Assembly (NCBI RefSeq): GCF_036059255.1
Contig: NZ_CP107947.1
Location: forward strand, 7,564,001 to 7,628,000
DNA length: 64,000 nt
Direction of reading: 5' to 3'
DNA from: Micromonospora sp. NBC_00389
GTDB lineage: Bacteria; Actinomycetota; Actinomycetes; Mycobacteriales; Micromonosporaceae
In this document: positions 35,095 to 43,326 of the stretch, in pieces
Layout: the number at the start of each line of letters is the position of its first letter
Position numbering within the stretch: the stretch's first letter is position 1
Position numbers and translations under genes: made by a program
Notes under the pieces: model-generated
What the model was told of the DNA's origin: nothing
Databases searched by the model: none
The model's input: only the letters and a program-made list of their open reading frames with translations

Positions 35095-35911
35095 ACCGGC
35101 GCAGCCCGCGGAAGCGGTACCAGCGCTCGCCGTACGCGTACACCGCCCGGCCCAGCCGGCACAGCGGGTCCGCGCCGGTCAGCCCGGACAGCGGGGCCAA
35201 CCCCAGCTCGACACTGGCCAGGCCCCGGTCCCGGGCCGCGTGCAGGACCTCGACGAGGAGGTGGTCCATCGCCGTGGGTGGCGCGTCCGGGTGGTACCGC
35301 AGCAGGTCCACGCCCCACCTGTGCGGCGTCGGCAACAGCGCGGCGAAGGCCACCACCCGCGCCCGCTGCCGCAGCACCGCGACCGGTAGTTCGGCCAGGT
35401 AGTCGGGGACGAACCCGCCGAGTGAGAACGACATGTCCGGCCGCCCGGCCAGCCAGGCATCGGAGACCGGGCGCAGTTCGTCGAGCAGGCCGGCGCCGGG
35501 CAGCACGGCGAACGACAGGTCGTCGCGGCGGGCCAGCCGCCGCCAGTTGCGGCGCAGCGCCCCACGCTCCGGCCCGGTCAGGGCGAAGTCGGCCAGCGGC
35601 ACGCTCGCCGACTCCCCCACCGGGTGCACGGCGAGACCCAGCCGGCGCAGCTCGGGCAGGAGCGGGTCGCCGACGTGGTACACCGCCGGGCGCCGGCCCG
35701 CCCTCCGGGCCGTAACGAAGAAGTCGGCCAGCAGTTCGTACCGCTCGGCGGTCGACCCGACCGGTGGGCCGAACGCGATCCACGAACGGCCGCACACCCC
35801 GTACATCAGGAAGCTGGCCCCGGACGGCGAGAAGTGGAACCGCTTGTCGCCAAGCAGCGCGAGCGCCGAGTCCGGCTCCCGGTCGGTGTCGGCGGCCAGG
35901 ATCGCCCGCAC
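34979..35911 (-). CDS. MprF-type aminoacyl-PG transferase domain protein (DUF2156)
   Basis: 310 residues corresponding to the C-terminal catalytic domain of MprF: DKRFHFSPSGASFLMYGVCGRSWIAFGPPVG, GPERGALRRNWRRLARRDDLSF, FVPDYLAELPVAVLRQRARVVAFAALLP, then DLLRYHPDAPPTAMDHLLVEVLHAARDRG and the final YRFRGLRRFKAKFAPVW. The membrane flippase half of MprF is absent. It would transfer an aminoacyl group from tRNA to a lipid or another acceptor. It overlaps the convergent glycosyltransferase gene by 116 nt. Confidence 0.85.
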   Translation of the reverse strand: MRAILAADTDREPDSALALLGDKRFHFSPSGASFLMYGVCGRSWIAFGPPVGSTAERYELLADFFVTARRAGRRPAVYHVGDPLLPELRRLGLAVHPVGESASVPLADFALTGPERGALRRNWRRLARRDDLSFAVLPGAGLLDELRPVSDAWLAGRPDMSFSLGGFVPDYLAELPVAVLRQRARVVAFAALLPTPHRWGVDLLRYHPDAPPTAMDHLLVEVLHAARDRGLASVELGLAPLSGLTGADPLCRLGRAVYAYGERWYRFRGLRRFKAKFAPVWSPRHLAAPRGWQLPLVLAQVGRLSSRPLR

Positions 35912-35967
35912 CCGGTGCAGTTGTTCGTCGTGGCGTCCGTCGATGCGGCGATGGTAGCGTCCGCCGC

Positions 35968-36600
35968 GTGTCCGGCCGGGTCCTGCGGGTGAGCGCCGCC
36001 GTGGTGGTCGCCGTCGGGCTGGTGCTCTCCGTGATCGCCGCGCGCGACGAGCCCGTCGAGCTGCTGTTCTACTTCACCGTGCAGGTCAACCTGGCCTACC
36101 TGGTGGCGCTGCTGGCCGGCGGCGACCGGCTGCGTACCGCGCTCACGGTCTACCTGGTCGGCACCGCGCTGGTCTTCGTGCTGGTGCTGGCCAACCCGTG
36201 GAGCGGCTACGCCATGGTGGCGACCACCGAAGCCCGGGGGCCGGTCTCGGATGCCGGCAACCTGCTGCTGCACGCGGTGGCGCCGCCGCTGGCCGCCGCG
36301 GAGTGGCTCGCCCGCCGTCCCCGAGCGGCCCTGCGCCCGGTGTACGCGGTCAGCCTGCTCGGCTATCCGTTGGTGTGGCTGACGGTGATCCTGGTCCGTG
36401 GCGCCCTCGGCGGGGACGAGGACCGCTACCTCTACCCGTTCCTCGACGTGCCCCGACTCGGCTACCCCACGGTCGTCCTCAACGCCCTGCTCTTCGCCCT
36501 GACCCTGCTCCTGATCGCCCTGACCGCCGTCCACCTGACCCGCCCTCCTCCTCCCCCCTCCCCTTCCCCCGTACCCCCGGCCGATCCCACCCCTCGGTGA
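35968..36600 (+). CDS. Pr6Pr-family membrane protein
   Basis: 210 residues starting with GTG at 35968. About six membrane helices: LRVSAAVVVAVGLVLSVIAA, LLFYFTVQVNLAYLVALLAG, ALTVYLVGTALVFVLVLAN, LLLHAVAPPLAAAEWLA, VSLLGYPLVWLTVILVRGAL and PTVVLNALLFALTLLLIALTAVHL. The FTVQVNL and NLLLHAVAP/YPLVW features fit the Pr6Pr (FAR-17a/AIG1-like) family. The tail is a Pro/Ser run encoded by C-rich DNA. The function is unknown. Confidence 0.78.
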   Translation: MSGRVLRVSAAVVVAVGLVLSVIAARDEPVELLFYFTVQVNLAYLVALLAGGDRLRTALTVYLVGTALVFVLVLANPWSGYAMVATTEARGPVSDAGNLLLHAVAPPLAAAEWLARRPRAALRPVYAVSLLGYPLVWLTVILVRGALGGDEDRYLYPFLDVPRLGYPTVVLNALLFALTLLLIALTAVHLTRPPPPPSPSPVPPADPTPR

Positions 36601-36656
36601 TCATGAGGTTGACGGGCGATTCGATCTCGGCGAGGCACGCCAACCCCATGATCACC
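36596..36656. repeat. Imperfect inverted repeat (REP-like palindrome)
   Basis: Sixteen-nt arms, 36596-36611 and 36641-36656, pair with one mismatch around a 29-nt loop. The arm sequence begins GGTGATCATGAGG. It starts at the stop codon of the Pr6Pr gene. Palindromes built on TGATCATGAGGTTG are, as far as I recall, dispersed in Micromonospora-type genomes; copy number cannot be tested here. Confidence 0.65.
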
Positions 36657-36731
36657 GGGGCGGGGGGCGGGCGCGGGCGGGAGGGGTGGGGTGGGGTGGG
36701 GTGGGCGGGGAAATGGGTTGTCTGGCGGGGT
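36657..36731 (+). repeat. G-rich tract with tandem GGGGT units
   Basis: Almost pure G/C with many runs of three to six G on the plus strand, including four GGGGT-type repeats near 36681-36705. It lies directly after the inverted repeat and before the phosphotransferase gene. A C-rich tract (about 36541-36590) lies on the other side of the inverted repeat. Confidence 0.7.
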
Positions 36732-36753
36732 GGGCGGGCCGCACCGTGGGGGG

Positions 36754-37689
36754 ATGACGGAGCGGATCACTGCGCGGATCGGTTGGACGGACCTGCCCGA
36801 GCGGGTCCGGGCCACGGTGGAGGAGATCATCGGTGATCGGGTGGTCGAGGCGGTGTCCCAGCCGGGCGGGTACTCGCCTGGCACCGCCGATCGGGTCCGT
36901 ACCGCGACCGGGCGGCGGGCGTTCGTCAAGGCGATCAGCCCGGCGCAGAACCCGGACAGCCCGGTCATGCACCGCGCGGAGGCCCGGACCGCCGCAGCGC
37001 TGCCGGTCTCGGCGCCGACGCCCCGCCTGCTCGGCTGCCACGACGACGGCGAGTGGGTGGCGCTGGTCTTCTCCGATGTGGACGGTCGGCACCCGACCAC
37101 GCCGTGGCGTACCGACGAGCTGTCCCGCGTGCTGAGGGCCCTGGAGGCGATGGCCGTCGCACTCACCCCGAGCCCGGTGGCGCACGTGCCGACCGCCGCC
37201 GAGCGGCTGGCCTGGGACTTCGCCGGCTGGCACCGGATCGCCGCCGAGCCGCCGGATCGGCTGGACCCGTGGGTTCGGGCGCACCTGGACCAACTGCGCG
37301 CCGCCGCCGACCAGGGGATCGCCGCGCTGACCGGTGACACGCTCTGCCACGTGGACGTACGGGCCGACAACCTGCTGGTCGACGCTGCCGGCACGGTCAC
37401 CGTGGTCGACTGGCCGTGGGCCTGCCGAGGGCCGGCCTGGCTGGACACCGCGTTGCTGCTGGTCAACGTCCGGCTGCACGGCGGGCACGACACCGAGGCG
37501 CTGCTGCGCCGGTTGCCGCTGACCGCCGGTGTCGACCCGGCCACGATCACCGGGTTCTACGCCGGGTTGGCCGGCTTCTTCGCGGACGGCGCCCGGCGTC
37601 CACCGCCGCTCGGCATCCCCACCGTCCGCGCGTTCCAGCAGGCCCAGGCCGACGCCCTGCTTCCCTGGCTGGCCCAGCGCCTCCCCTGA
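36754..37689 (+). CDS. APH-family phosphotransferase (aminoglycoside phosphotransferase fold)
   Basis: 311 residues. Kinase-like elements: FVKAISPAQ (ATP-binding Lys), the catalytic loop TLCHVDVRADNLLVDAAG (HxDxxxxN) and the DxD-like VVDWPWACRGPAWLDTALLL. The GGYSPGTADRV stretch before the Lys resembles the nucleotide loop. The substrate could be an antibiotic, a metabolite or a sugar; chromosomal members in actinomycetes are mostly of unknown substrate. The ATG has a GGGGGG upstream within the G-rich tract. Confidence 0.85.
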   Translation: MTERITARIGWTDLPERVRATVEEIIGDRVVEAVSQPGGYSPGTADRVRTATGRRAFVKAISPAQNPDSPVMHRAEARTAAALPVSAPTPRLLGCHDDGEWVALVFSDVDGRHPTTPWRTDELSRVLRALEAMAVALTPSPVAHVPTAAERLAWDFAGWHRIAAEPPDRLDPWVRAHLDQLRAAADQGIAALTGDTLCHVDVRADNLLVDAAGTVTVVDWPWACRGPAWLDTALLLVNVRLHGGHDTEALLRRLPLTAGVDPATITGFYAGLAGFFADGARRPPPLGIPTVRAFQQAQADALLPWLAQRLP

Positions 37690-37759
37690 CCCGACTCGTC
37701 CGGCTGTTGTCGCGCCGCCGGGTCGTGGAGACCGTCGCTGACGTGCTCGACCTGACTGG

Positions 37760-38389
37760 TCAGGGTGTCGCCGGGGCCGACTCCAGCCGGTGTGCCAGTT
37801 GCGCCAGGTCGTCGAGGCGCAGATCGCCGTCGAGGCCCTTCAACGCCGCGGTCATCGCTCCGGCCGCGCGCCCTGCCCGCAGTCCCACCTCGGCGTCCTC
37901 GACGACCAGGCATCGCGCCGCGGGCACGTCGAGCAGCTCGGCGGCCCGCAGGTAGCCCTGCGGATCCGGCTTGCCCACGCTGACGTCCTCCACCGTGACC
38001 AGCACGGGCGCAACGATGCCGGCCGCGCCGAGTCGGGCCTCGGCCAGCCGGGCGTCGGCGCTGGTCACCACCGCCCACGGCAACTCCAACCGGGCAAGTG
38101 CCACCAGCAGGTCGTGGGCACCGGGGGTCGCCGTCACGTCGGACAGGTCGTCGTACTGCAACGCCAACTGCCGCGCCGCCGCCGCTGCGACCGCGACGTC
38201 GTCGAGCGAGGGCAGTAGCCGGCGAATGGTCTGGTCGGCGGGTCTGCCGTGCGCGATCGCCAGCGCCGCCGCAGGGGCGACGCCGTACTCGGCCGCCCAG
38301 GTACGCCAGGCCCGCTCGACAGCGGCGTCGGAGTCGACCAGGGTGCCATCCATGTCGAACAGCACCGCGTCGATGCCGGACAGATCCAC
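37760..38389 (-). CDS. HAD-superfamily phosphatase (subfamily IA)
   Basis: 209 residues. All four HAD motifs are present: DAVLFDMDGTLVDSD (nucleophile Asp), PWAVVTSADARLAEARLGAAG (motif II), KPDPQGYLRAAELL (motif III Lys), VVEDAEVGLRAGRAAGA (motif IV acid). The layout resembles sugar-phosphate or glycerol-phosphate phosphatases of the beta-phosphoglucomutase/GPP-like group. Start at GTG 38389 with GGAGG 9 nt upstream; a GTG 6 nt earlier is too close to the site. Divergent from the SDR gene. Confidence 0.87.
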   Translation of the reverse strand: MDLSGIDAVLFDMDGTLVDSDAAVERAWRTWAAEYGVAPAAALAIAHGRPADQTIRRLLPSLDDVAVAAAAARQLALQYDDLSDVTATPGAHDLLVALARLELPWAVVTSADARLAEARLGAAGIVAPVLVTVEDVSVGKPDPQGYLRAAELLDVPAARCLVVEDAEVGLRAGRAAGAMTAALKGLDGDLRLDDLAQLAHRLESAPATP

Positions 38390-38581
38390 GACCACGCACC
38401 TCCAATAAGCTCGTCTCACGAGGATATGGGGCGAAAATTCCGGCGACCGGGCCGGCCTCGACGACGTCACCAGCGAAGCCGCCCACACGGCGTCGAGGTA
38501 GCGGAAAACGGACCTCGGGGTGCGAGCGAGGCGTCCGATGGCCGCCAGACGGCGGGTCGGCGCGGCGACATGATCATTCGC

Positions 38582-39328
38582 ATGACGACGATGACACTTG
38601 ACGGCAAGGTCGCCCTGGTGACCGGGGGTTCCCGGGGCATCGGGGCCGGTATCGCACTGCGCCTCGCACAGGATGGGGCCGACGTGGCGCTGACCTACCG
38701 GCAGAACGCGGAGCAGGCCGCGATCGTGGTGAAGCAGATCGAGGCACTGGGCCGGCGGGCACTGGTCATCCAGGCCGACGGCGCCGACCCGACCGCCGTA
38801 CGGGACGCGGTCGACCGGGCAGCCGCCGAGCTGGGCCGACTGGACATCCTGGTGAACAACGCCGCGGTGTTCCTGGTCGGCGCCATGGGCGAGCTCGGCA
38901 CGACGGAGGTGGAGCAGACGATCGCCGTCAATATCCGGGCGCCGTACGTCGCCGTACAGGCGGCGCTGCGGCACCTGGGCGACGGCGGGCGGATCATCAG
39001 CATCGGCAGCAACGTCGGTGAACGGGCGGTCTTTCCCGGGCTGGCGCTCTACTCGATGAGCAAGACCGCCCTGGTCGGGCTGACCCGGGGCCTGGCCCGC
39101 GAGCTGGGCCCCCGGGGCATCACCGTCAACCTGGTCAACCCCGGGCCCACGGACACCGACGCCAACCCGGCGGACGGGCCGAACGCGGCGGCCATCGCCG
39201 GCTTCACCGCCGTCGGCCGCTTCGCTCGCCCCGCCGACATCGCGGCCACCGTCGCACACCTGGCCAGCCCGGAGGCCGGCTACGTGACCGGTGCGGTGGT
39301 CAACGTGGACGGCGGCTTCACCAGCTGA
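38582..39328 (+). CDS. Short-chain dehydrogenase/reductase (SDR)
   Basis: 248 residues. NAD(P)-binding VTGGSRGIGAGIALRLAQDGADVALTYR, NNAAVF, Ser in IISIGSNVGE, catalytic YSMSK and the C-terminal GAVVNVDGGFTS are all as in classical 3-oxoacyl-ACP reductase-like SDRs. The start may also be an ATG 12 nt upstream (MIIRMTTM). The exact substrate cannot be inferred from this sequence. Confidence 0.9.
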   Translation: MTTMTLDGKVALVTGGSRGIGAGIALRLAQDGADVALTYRQNAEQAAIVVKQIEALGRRALVIQADGADPTAVRDAVDRAAAELGRLDILVNNAAVFLVGAMGELGTTEVEQTIAVNIRAPYVAVQAALRHLGDGGRIISIGSNVGERAVFPGLALYSMSKTALVGLTRGLARELGPRGITVNLVNPGPTDTDANPADGPNAAAIAGFTAVGRFARPADIAATVAHLASPEAGYVTGAVVNVDGGFTS

Positions 39329-39393
39329 GGACACCGGGCGCGCCGGGTCACCCCGGCACGCCCGGCACTCAACCATCTCCCGTGGCGGGCGGG

Positions 39394-40191
39394 TCAGGCG
39401 GGCGCGCCGACCTGGTGGGTGAGGAACGGCAGCACCGCCGCCGGCAGGGCCGGAGCGCCGACGATGTCGTAGTGCGTGTGCCCGGGCAGCACGGCCAGCC
39501 GGGCGGCCGGACGGTCTGTGCCGTCCCAACCGGCGTCGCGGTGCCCGCCGCCGAGCAGCCCGAAGAACTCCGCCACATGACTGGTCGGGATCGAGTCGGC
39601 GTCGGCGAAAACCAGCAACGTCGGGATGACCAGCCGCGCCACCTCGGCGGACCAGTCGTAGTCGCGGCGCAGCAGGTCACCGGTCTTGGCCCAGAGTTGC
39701 GGCCAGTCCTGCGGGCGCGGGGCGACCCGCTCGTAGAGCTGGTGCGGCGGCGTGCCGCGCATCTGCTCGCCGACCCGCTCGTCCTGGCTGGCCATGGCGG
39801 CCAGCACCTCCGGATACCAGCCGGCCTGTTTGCACGGCGTGGAGACCAGCACGAGCCGGCGCACCAGCGCCGGATGTTGGATGGCGGTACGCAGCGCGAC
39901 ACCGCCGCCCAGCGAGTAGCCCAGCACGTCGGCCGAGGACAGGTCGAGGTGCCCGAGCAGCGCGGCGATGTCGTCGGCCATCGACTCGTAGCGCAGCGGG
40001 CGGTCGATGTCGGCAGTGCGCCCGTGGCCCTGGAGGTCGACCGCCACGACCCGCCTCCGCTGGCTCAGCGCCGGCACGATCGGGGCGAGCATCTCCACCG
40101 ACCCGTAGCCGCCGTGCAGCAGCACCAACGGCTGGCCGTCGCCGTGCGACTCGTACCAGAGCCGCAGCCCGTTGACCTCGGCGTAGCTCAC
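39394..40191 (-). CDS. Alpha/beta hydrolase
   Basis: 265 residues. LVLLHGGYGSVEML (oxyanion loop), VDLQGHGRTADIDRP, the nucleophile elbow GYSLGGGV, an acid in VFADADSIPTSH and a His in LPGHTHYDIV complete the triad. The start is GTG at 40191 (SYAEVNGLRLWYESHG). It converges with the SDR gene. Possible esterase, lactonase or similar; no specific substrate. Confidence 0.88.
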   Translation of the reverse strand: MSYAEVNGLRLWYESHGDGQPLVLLHGGYGSVEMLAPIVPALSQRRRVVAVDLQGHGRTADIDRPLRYESMADDIAALLGHLDLSSADVLGYSLGGGVALRTAIQHPALVRRLVLVSTPCKQAGWYPEVLAAMASQDERVGEQMRGTPPHQLYERVAPRPQDWPQLWAKTGDLLRRDYDWSAEVARLVIPTLLVFADADSIPTSHVAEFFGLLGGGHRDAGWDGTDRPAARLAVLPGHTHYDIVGAPALPAAVLPFLTHQVGAPA

Positions 40192-40213
40192 CCGGCACCC
40201 CCGTTCGTCGGCG

Positions 40214-40762
40214 TCACCCGTCCCGATCCAACACCGGGCGTACGACATCGACGAACGAAATCCGGCTATTCGTCCGTACCTCGATCGCGGCCAGCCAGCG
40301 CTCCCGGTGCCGCTCGCGCAGCGGCACCGTCGCGTCGCCCGGCTCGCCACCGAGCCGGCGCTGGTCGGCGTACTCCGCGGTGACGCTGGTCAGCACCGAC
40401 CGGGCCGCCGACGCGACCTCCTCCGGGCCTTCCAGCAACACCAGGTTGTACGCCTCGTCCACGGCGCGCATCGCCGCGTACGCCTCGTCGTAGCCGGGCG
40501 CCGGCTCGTCCCCGCCGGCCTCGACCCACCGCCGGTCCAACCGGCGGTACGCCTGGTCGCAGGCGCTCAGGAACCCGACGTACGCCTCCCGCCGCAGCTC
40601 GTCCCGGTGCGTCGCCCGCCGCTCGGCGTTCTCCTGGCGGGCGACGGTGAGCTGGTGAGCCAGTTGCCGACGGGTGCTGAACGAGCCGACCAACCCGGTC
40701 AGGGCTGCGGCGGCCAACGTGGACAGTGCGGTGATCAGCGCGACGGCGACGGTGTCCTGCAC
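40214..40762 (-). CDS. Hypothetical protein with N-terminal membrane anchor
   Basis: 182 residues. One membrane segment at the N-terminus (VAVALITALSTLAAAALTGLVGSF) followed by a long charged, mainly helical region (QLAHQLTVARQENAERRATHRDELRREAYVGFLSACDQAYRRLD) that looks like a coiled coil facing the cytosol. This resembles a common uncharacterised actinomycete family. Upstream of and close to the alpha/beta hydrolase gene (22 nt), so possibly co-transcribed. Confidence 0.7.
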   Translation of the reverse strand: MQDTVAVALITALSTLAAAALTGLVGSFSTRRQLAHQLTVARQENAERRATHRDELRREAYVGFLSACDQAYRRLDRRWVEAGGDEPAPGYDEAYAAMRAVDEAYNLVLLEGPEEVASAARSVLTSVTAEYADQRRLGGEPGDATVPLRERHRERWLAAIEVRTNSRISFVDVVRPVLDRDG

Positions 40763-40796
40763 CCGCCCATCATGGCGTTACCAGGAGCACGGGCCG

Positions 40797-41048
40797 TCAT
40801 CGGGAGCTGCCGACGCGGGCCGACCTGGCGCGACGCATCCCCCGGGCTGTCCGCAGGATGACCTGATGCACCAGCACGCCGCCGCCGGCGTTGGCCACGG
40901 CCAGTCCGGACGCGCCGAGCAACCCCACCTCGATCTGCATCGCGTGAGTGCCGAGCAGCAGGGCTGGCCAGAGCAGCGCGGCGGCGATGAGCGTTGAGCG
41001 CCACCACCGCCCGAACGCCAGACCGAACAGGATCATCGTCGGGATCAT
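40797..41048 (-). CDS. Small hypothetical membrane protein (83 residues)
   Basis: Two membrane segments (TLIAAALLWPALLLGTHAMQ and VGLLGASGLAVANAGGGVLVHQVIL) and a basic C-terminus. The N-terminal MIPTMILFGLAFGRWWR is typical of small bacterial membrane proteins. No family is recognised. It lies 34 nt upstream of the preceding minus-strand gene. Confidence 0.6.
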   Translation of the reverse strand: MIPTMILFGLAFGRWWRSTLIAAALLWPALLLGTHAMQIEVGLLGASGLAVANAGGGVLVHQVILRTARGMRRARSARVGSSR

Positions 41049-41128
41049 CGGAGCCCTCCGTCGTCCCTCCCACCGTACGCCCGCCGGCCGATTCCCGAAT
41101 CACTCGGCACCTGCTGGACGACCTGCCC

Positions 41129-41545
41129 ATGGCGGAGCGGCCCGACGACCATTTCCAGGTCGACCCCGCGAAGTGGTCCTTCTACGCCATGGACGCCTAC
41201 CGGCTCGCCGAGGACGACACCCGGACGGAGCGGTACGCGGCCGAGGTGATCTGGGCCGCAACGGCACCGGACGGCGTCGAACGGTCGCCGATGCGGGTGG
41301 CGGAAGCTCGATTGACACTGGCCGCCACCGCAGCGCGCGCCGGAGAGCTCGAATTGGCCGTCCACACCGGCCTGAGGGCGTTCGGTGCCGGTCGCCGCTC
41401 ACTTCCGTCGCTGCTGCTCATCGCCGGCGAGGTGGACGCCGAACTGCACCGCCGGTACCCGCGCGAGCAGGCCACCGCCGAGTTCGAAGGTGCCCTGCAC
41501 GTCCTGCGAGAGACGGTGCTGGGCAACGGCTCGTCGGTGCGATGA
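41129..41545 (+). pseudogene. C-terminal remnant of an XRE-type regulator
   Basis: The frame VDPAKWSFYAMDAYRLAEDDTRTERYAAEVIWAATAPDGVERSPMRVAEARLTLAATAARAGELELAVHTGLRAFGAGRRSLPSLLLIAGEVDAELHRRYP resembles the TPR-like C-terminus of actinomycete helix-turn-helix regulators. The DNA-binding domain is missing: sequence before 41129 overlaps a divergent gene and looks non-coding. It could be translated from the ATG at 41129 as a 138-residue protein, so a surviving small sensor cannot be excluded. Confidence 0.5.
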
Positions 41546-41635
41546 GGCCTCGCGGATCCCCAGGTCACGGGGTCACGCCCACCGCACTGGCTTGGTACAG
41601 TCGCGCTTCCCCTTGATCGAATAAAGGACATCCGC

Positions 41636-42532
41636 ATGGCCGACACCGGGCCTGAACCTGACACAAACCAGACTCCGGTTCCGGATCAGACTGCGGGAGC
41701 GGCATCCAGCCCCCAGGACGAGCAGGCACCGGAGACGGGTCCGGGTACGGCTCCTGACTTCGCGCCGGCCACCACCACCTGGGTCCCGACGCCACCGCCG
41801 CCGGCCCAGCCCAACCAGACCGGCATCATCGTCGCCGCGGTCGCGGGTGTTGTGGTGCTGGTGCTGATGGCCTGTGTCGGCCTGGTCGGCGGCATTTTCC
41901 TGCTCCGCGACGGGGAGACCCCGGTCGCCAGCCCGGCGTCCCGGGCGCCCCTGCTGCCCACGACCGGCGGCAGCCCCACGGCGAGCGGTCAGCCCGACCA
42001 GAGCGAGGAGCCAGTGGCGCAGGGGCCGCAGGCCAGCGCGTACCCGGCGGAGAAGGTCGAGGACCTGAACCGGGTGTGCGACGAGGACATCTACTACCCG
42101 GAGCTGCCGAAGCGCGCCGGCAAGGCGCCGCACCCGGTCGTCCTGCTCCTCTCGGACACCCCGGGCCTTCGCTACAAGGACGACGGCTACTACTACGACC
42201 TGGGCCTGTCGAAGAAGGTCGAGCAGACGTGGGCGTCGGAGGACCCCAGGAAGGTGCAGATGGTGGCCTGCCTCGACCGGGTCAGCACCGGCTCGACGAT
42301 CCGCAACTGCAAGTTCGACGACCCGAAGCCGCAGACGCTGCCGCTGGTGCGGACCGGCTGGCGACTTCGGGTGTATGAGGCCGCGACCGGGCGCAAGCTG
42401 CTGGACAAGGCCATGAACGGCGATGACCAGAAGTGCCCGTACGTCGTCATGGTCGGCGCCGACAAGAAGATCTACGCCGAGGTCAGCGATCGGGCGGCGA
42501 TCGCGGCACTGCGCAACCTCGTGAACAAATAA
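41636..42532 (+). CDS. Hypothetical single-pass membrane protein
   Basis: 298 residues. Residues 1-62 are a cytosolic Pro/Thr/Asp-rich region, 63-92 a membrane helix (GIIVAAVAGVVVLVLMACVGLVGGIFLL) and the rest an extracellular domain with a Ser/Pro linker and four Cys-containing stretches (RVCDEDIYY, VACLDRVSTGSTIRNCKFDD, DQKCPYVVMVGADKK), suggesting disulfides. AAAGGA lies 8 nt before the ATG. I recognise no family. Confidence 0.75.
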   Translation: MADTGPEPDTNQTPVPDQTAGAASSPQDEQAPETGPGTAPDFAPATTTWVPTPPPPAQPNQTGIIVAAVAGVVVLVLMACVGLVGGIFLLRDGETPVASPASRAPLLPTTGGSPTASGQPDQSEEPVAQGPQASAYPAEKVEDLNRVCDEDIYYPELPKRAGKAPHPVVLLLSDTPGLRYKDDGYYYDLGLSKKVEQTWASEDPRKVQMVACLDRVSTGSTIRNCKFDDPKPQTLPLVRTGWRLRVYEAATGRKLLDKAMNGDDQKCPYVVMVGADKKIYAEVSDRAAIAALRNLVNK

Positions 42533-42620
42533 CGGAGCTGCGTCGCCGGGCGCATCCTCGGCCGTGACAACTGTCGGTCACGGCCGAGATCGAGCTGGTG
42601 TTCGTGTTGACGATGAAGGG

Positions 42621-42692
42621 TGGGCGCGGCAGGTTTCGAACCTGCGACCCCCCGCTTGTAAGGCGGGTGCTCTCCCACTGAGCTACGCGCCC
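42621..42692 (-). tRNA. tRNA-Val (anticodon UAC)
   Basis: On the minus strand a 72-nt cloverleaf is complete: acceptor GGGCGCG/CGCGCCC, D-stem GCTC/GAGC, anticodon stem CCCGC/GCGGG with loop CTTACAA (anticodon TAC), five-nt variable loop, T-stem GCAGG/CCTGC with TTCGAAA. The discriminator is A and no CCA is encoded. Confidence 0.96.
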
Positions 42693-42773
42693 GGAACGCC
42701 CGTACGGCGGGCCGGAGGCTGGCAAGCTTACCCTGCTCGCCGCCGGCCCGGGCGCACGGCGTACCCCGGGTGG

Positions 42774-43238
42774 TCAGGCCGCCGCCTCGGCGAGGGCCTT
42801 GCGCCAGCCCCGCTGGTCGCGGGCCTGCCCCGGGCCGTTCAGCTCGGCGAAGCGGACCACGCCGGCCTTGTCGATGACGAAGGTGCCCCGGTTGGCGACG
42901 CCGGCCACGTCGTTGAAGACCCCGTACGCCTGGGCGACACCGCCGTGCGGCCAGAAGTCGGCCAGCATCGGAAACTGGTAGCCCTCCCGGTCGGCCCAGA
43001 TCTTGTGGCTGTAGACCGAGTCGACGCTGACCGTCAACACCTGGACGTCGTCGTTCACGTACTCGTCGAGGTTGTCTCGCACCTCACCCAGCTCGCCCTG
43101 GCAGGTGCCGGTGAAGGCGAGCGGGTAGAAGACCAGCAGCACAGTCCGCTTACCCCGGAAGGCCGAGAGGCGGACCTCCTGGTTGTTCTGGTCCTTCAGC
43201 ACGAAGTCCGGCGCCTCGGCGCCAACCTCGACGGGCAT
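42774..43238 (-). CDS. AhpE-type peroxiredoxin (one-Cys)
   Basis: 154 residues. The peroxidatic site reads VFYPLAFTGTCQGELGEVRDNL with C46 in the position of AhpE's catalytic Cys. The usual resolving Cys is absent, as in mycobacterial AhpE, which is reduced by mycoredoxin/mycothiol. NRGTFVIDKAGVVRF is the conserved strand near the end. GAGGAG precedes the ATG. It detoxifies peroxides in the cytosol. The neighbour DUF3052 gene, same strand, 89 nt upstream, is a conserved partner. Confidence 0.9.
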   Translation of the reverse strand: MPVEVGAEAPDFVLKDQNNQEVRLSAFRGKRTVLLVFYPLAFTGTCQGELGEVRDNLDEYVNDDVQVLTVSVDSVYSHKIWADREGYQFPMLADFWPHGGVAQAYGVFNDVAGVANRGTFVIDKAGVVRFAELNGPGQARDQRGWRKALAEAAA

Positions 43239-43326
43239 GCGAACTCCTCGGATCGAGTCAGGAGATGACGGCACGCCAGCCACACCCGGCGGTGCGGACC
43301 GCCGGGCGCGAAGGGCAAAGGTTGGG

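Noticed and set aside
38390..39529. Minus-strand extension of the HAD phosphatase
   Set aside because: It runs antisense through a well-defined SDR gene; HAD motif I begins at the GTG near 38389.
42621..42692. tRNA-Val as an attachment site of an integrated element
   Set aside because: No integrase gene and no second copy of the tRNA 3' end was found within the window.
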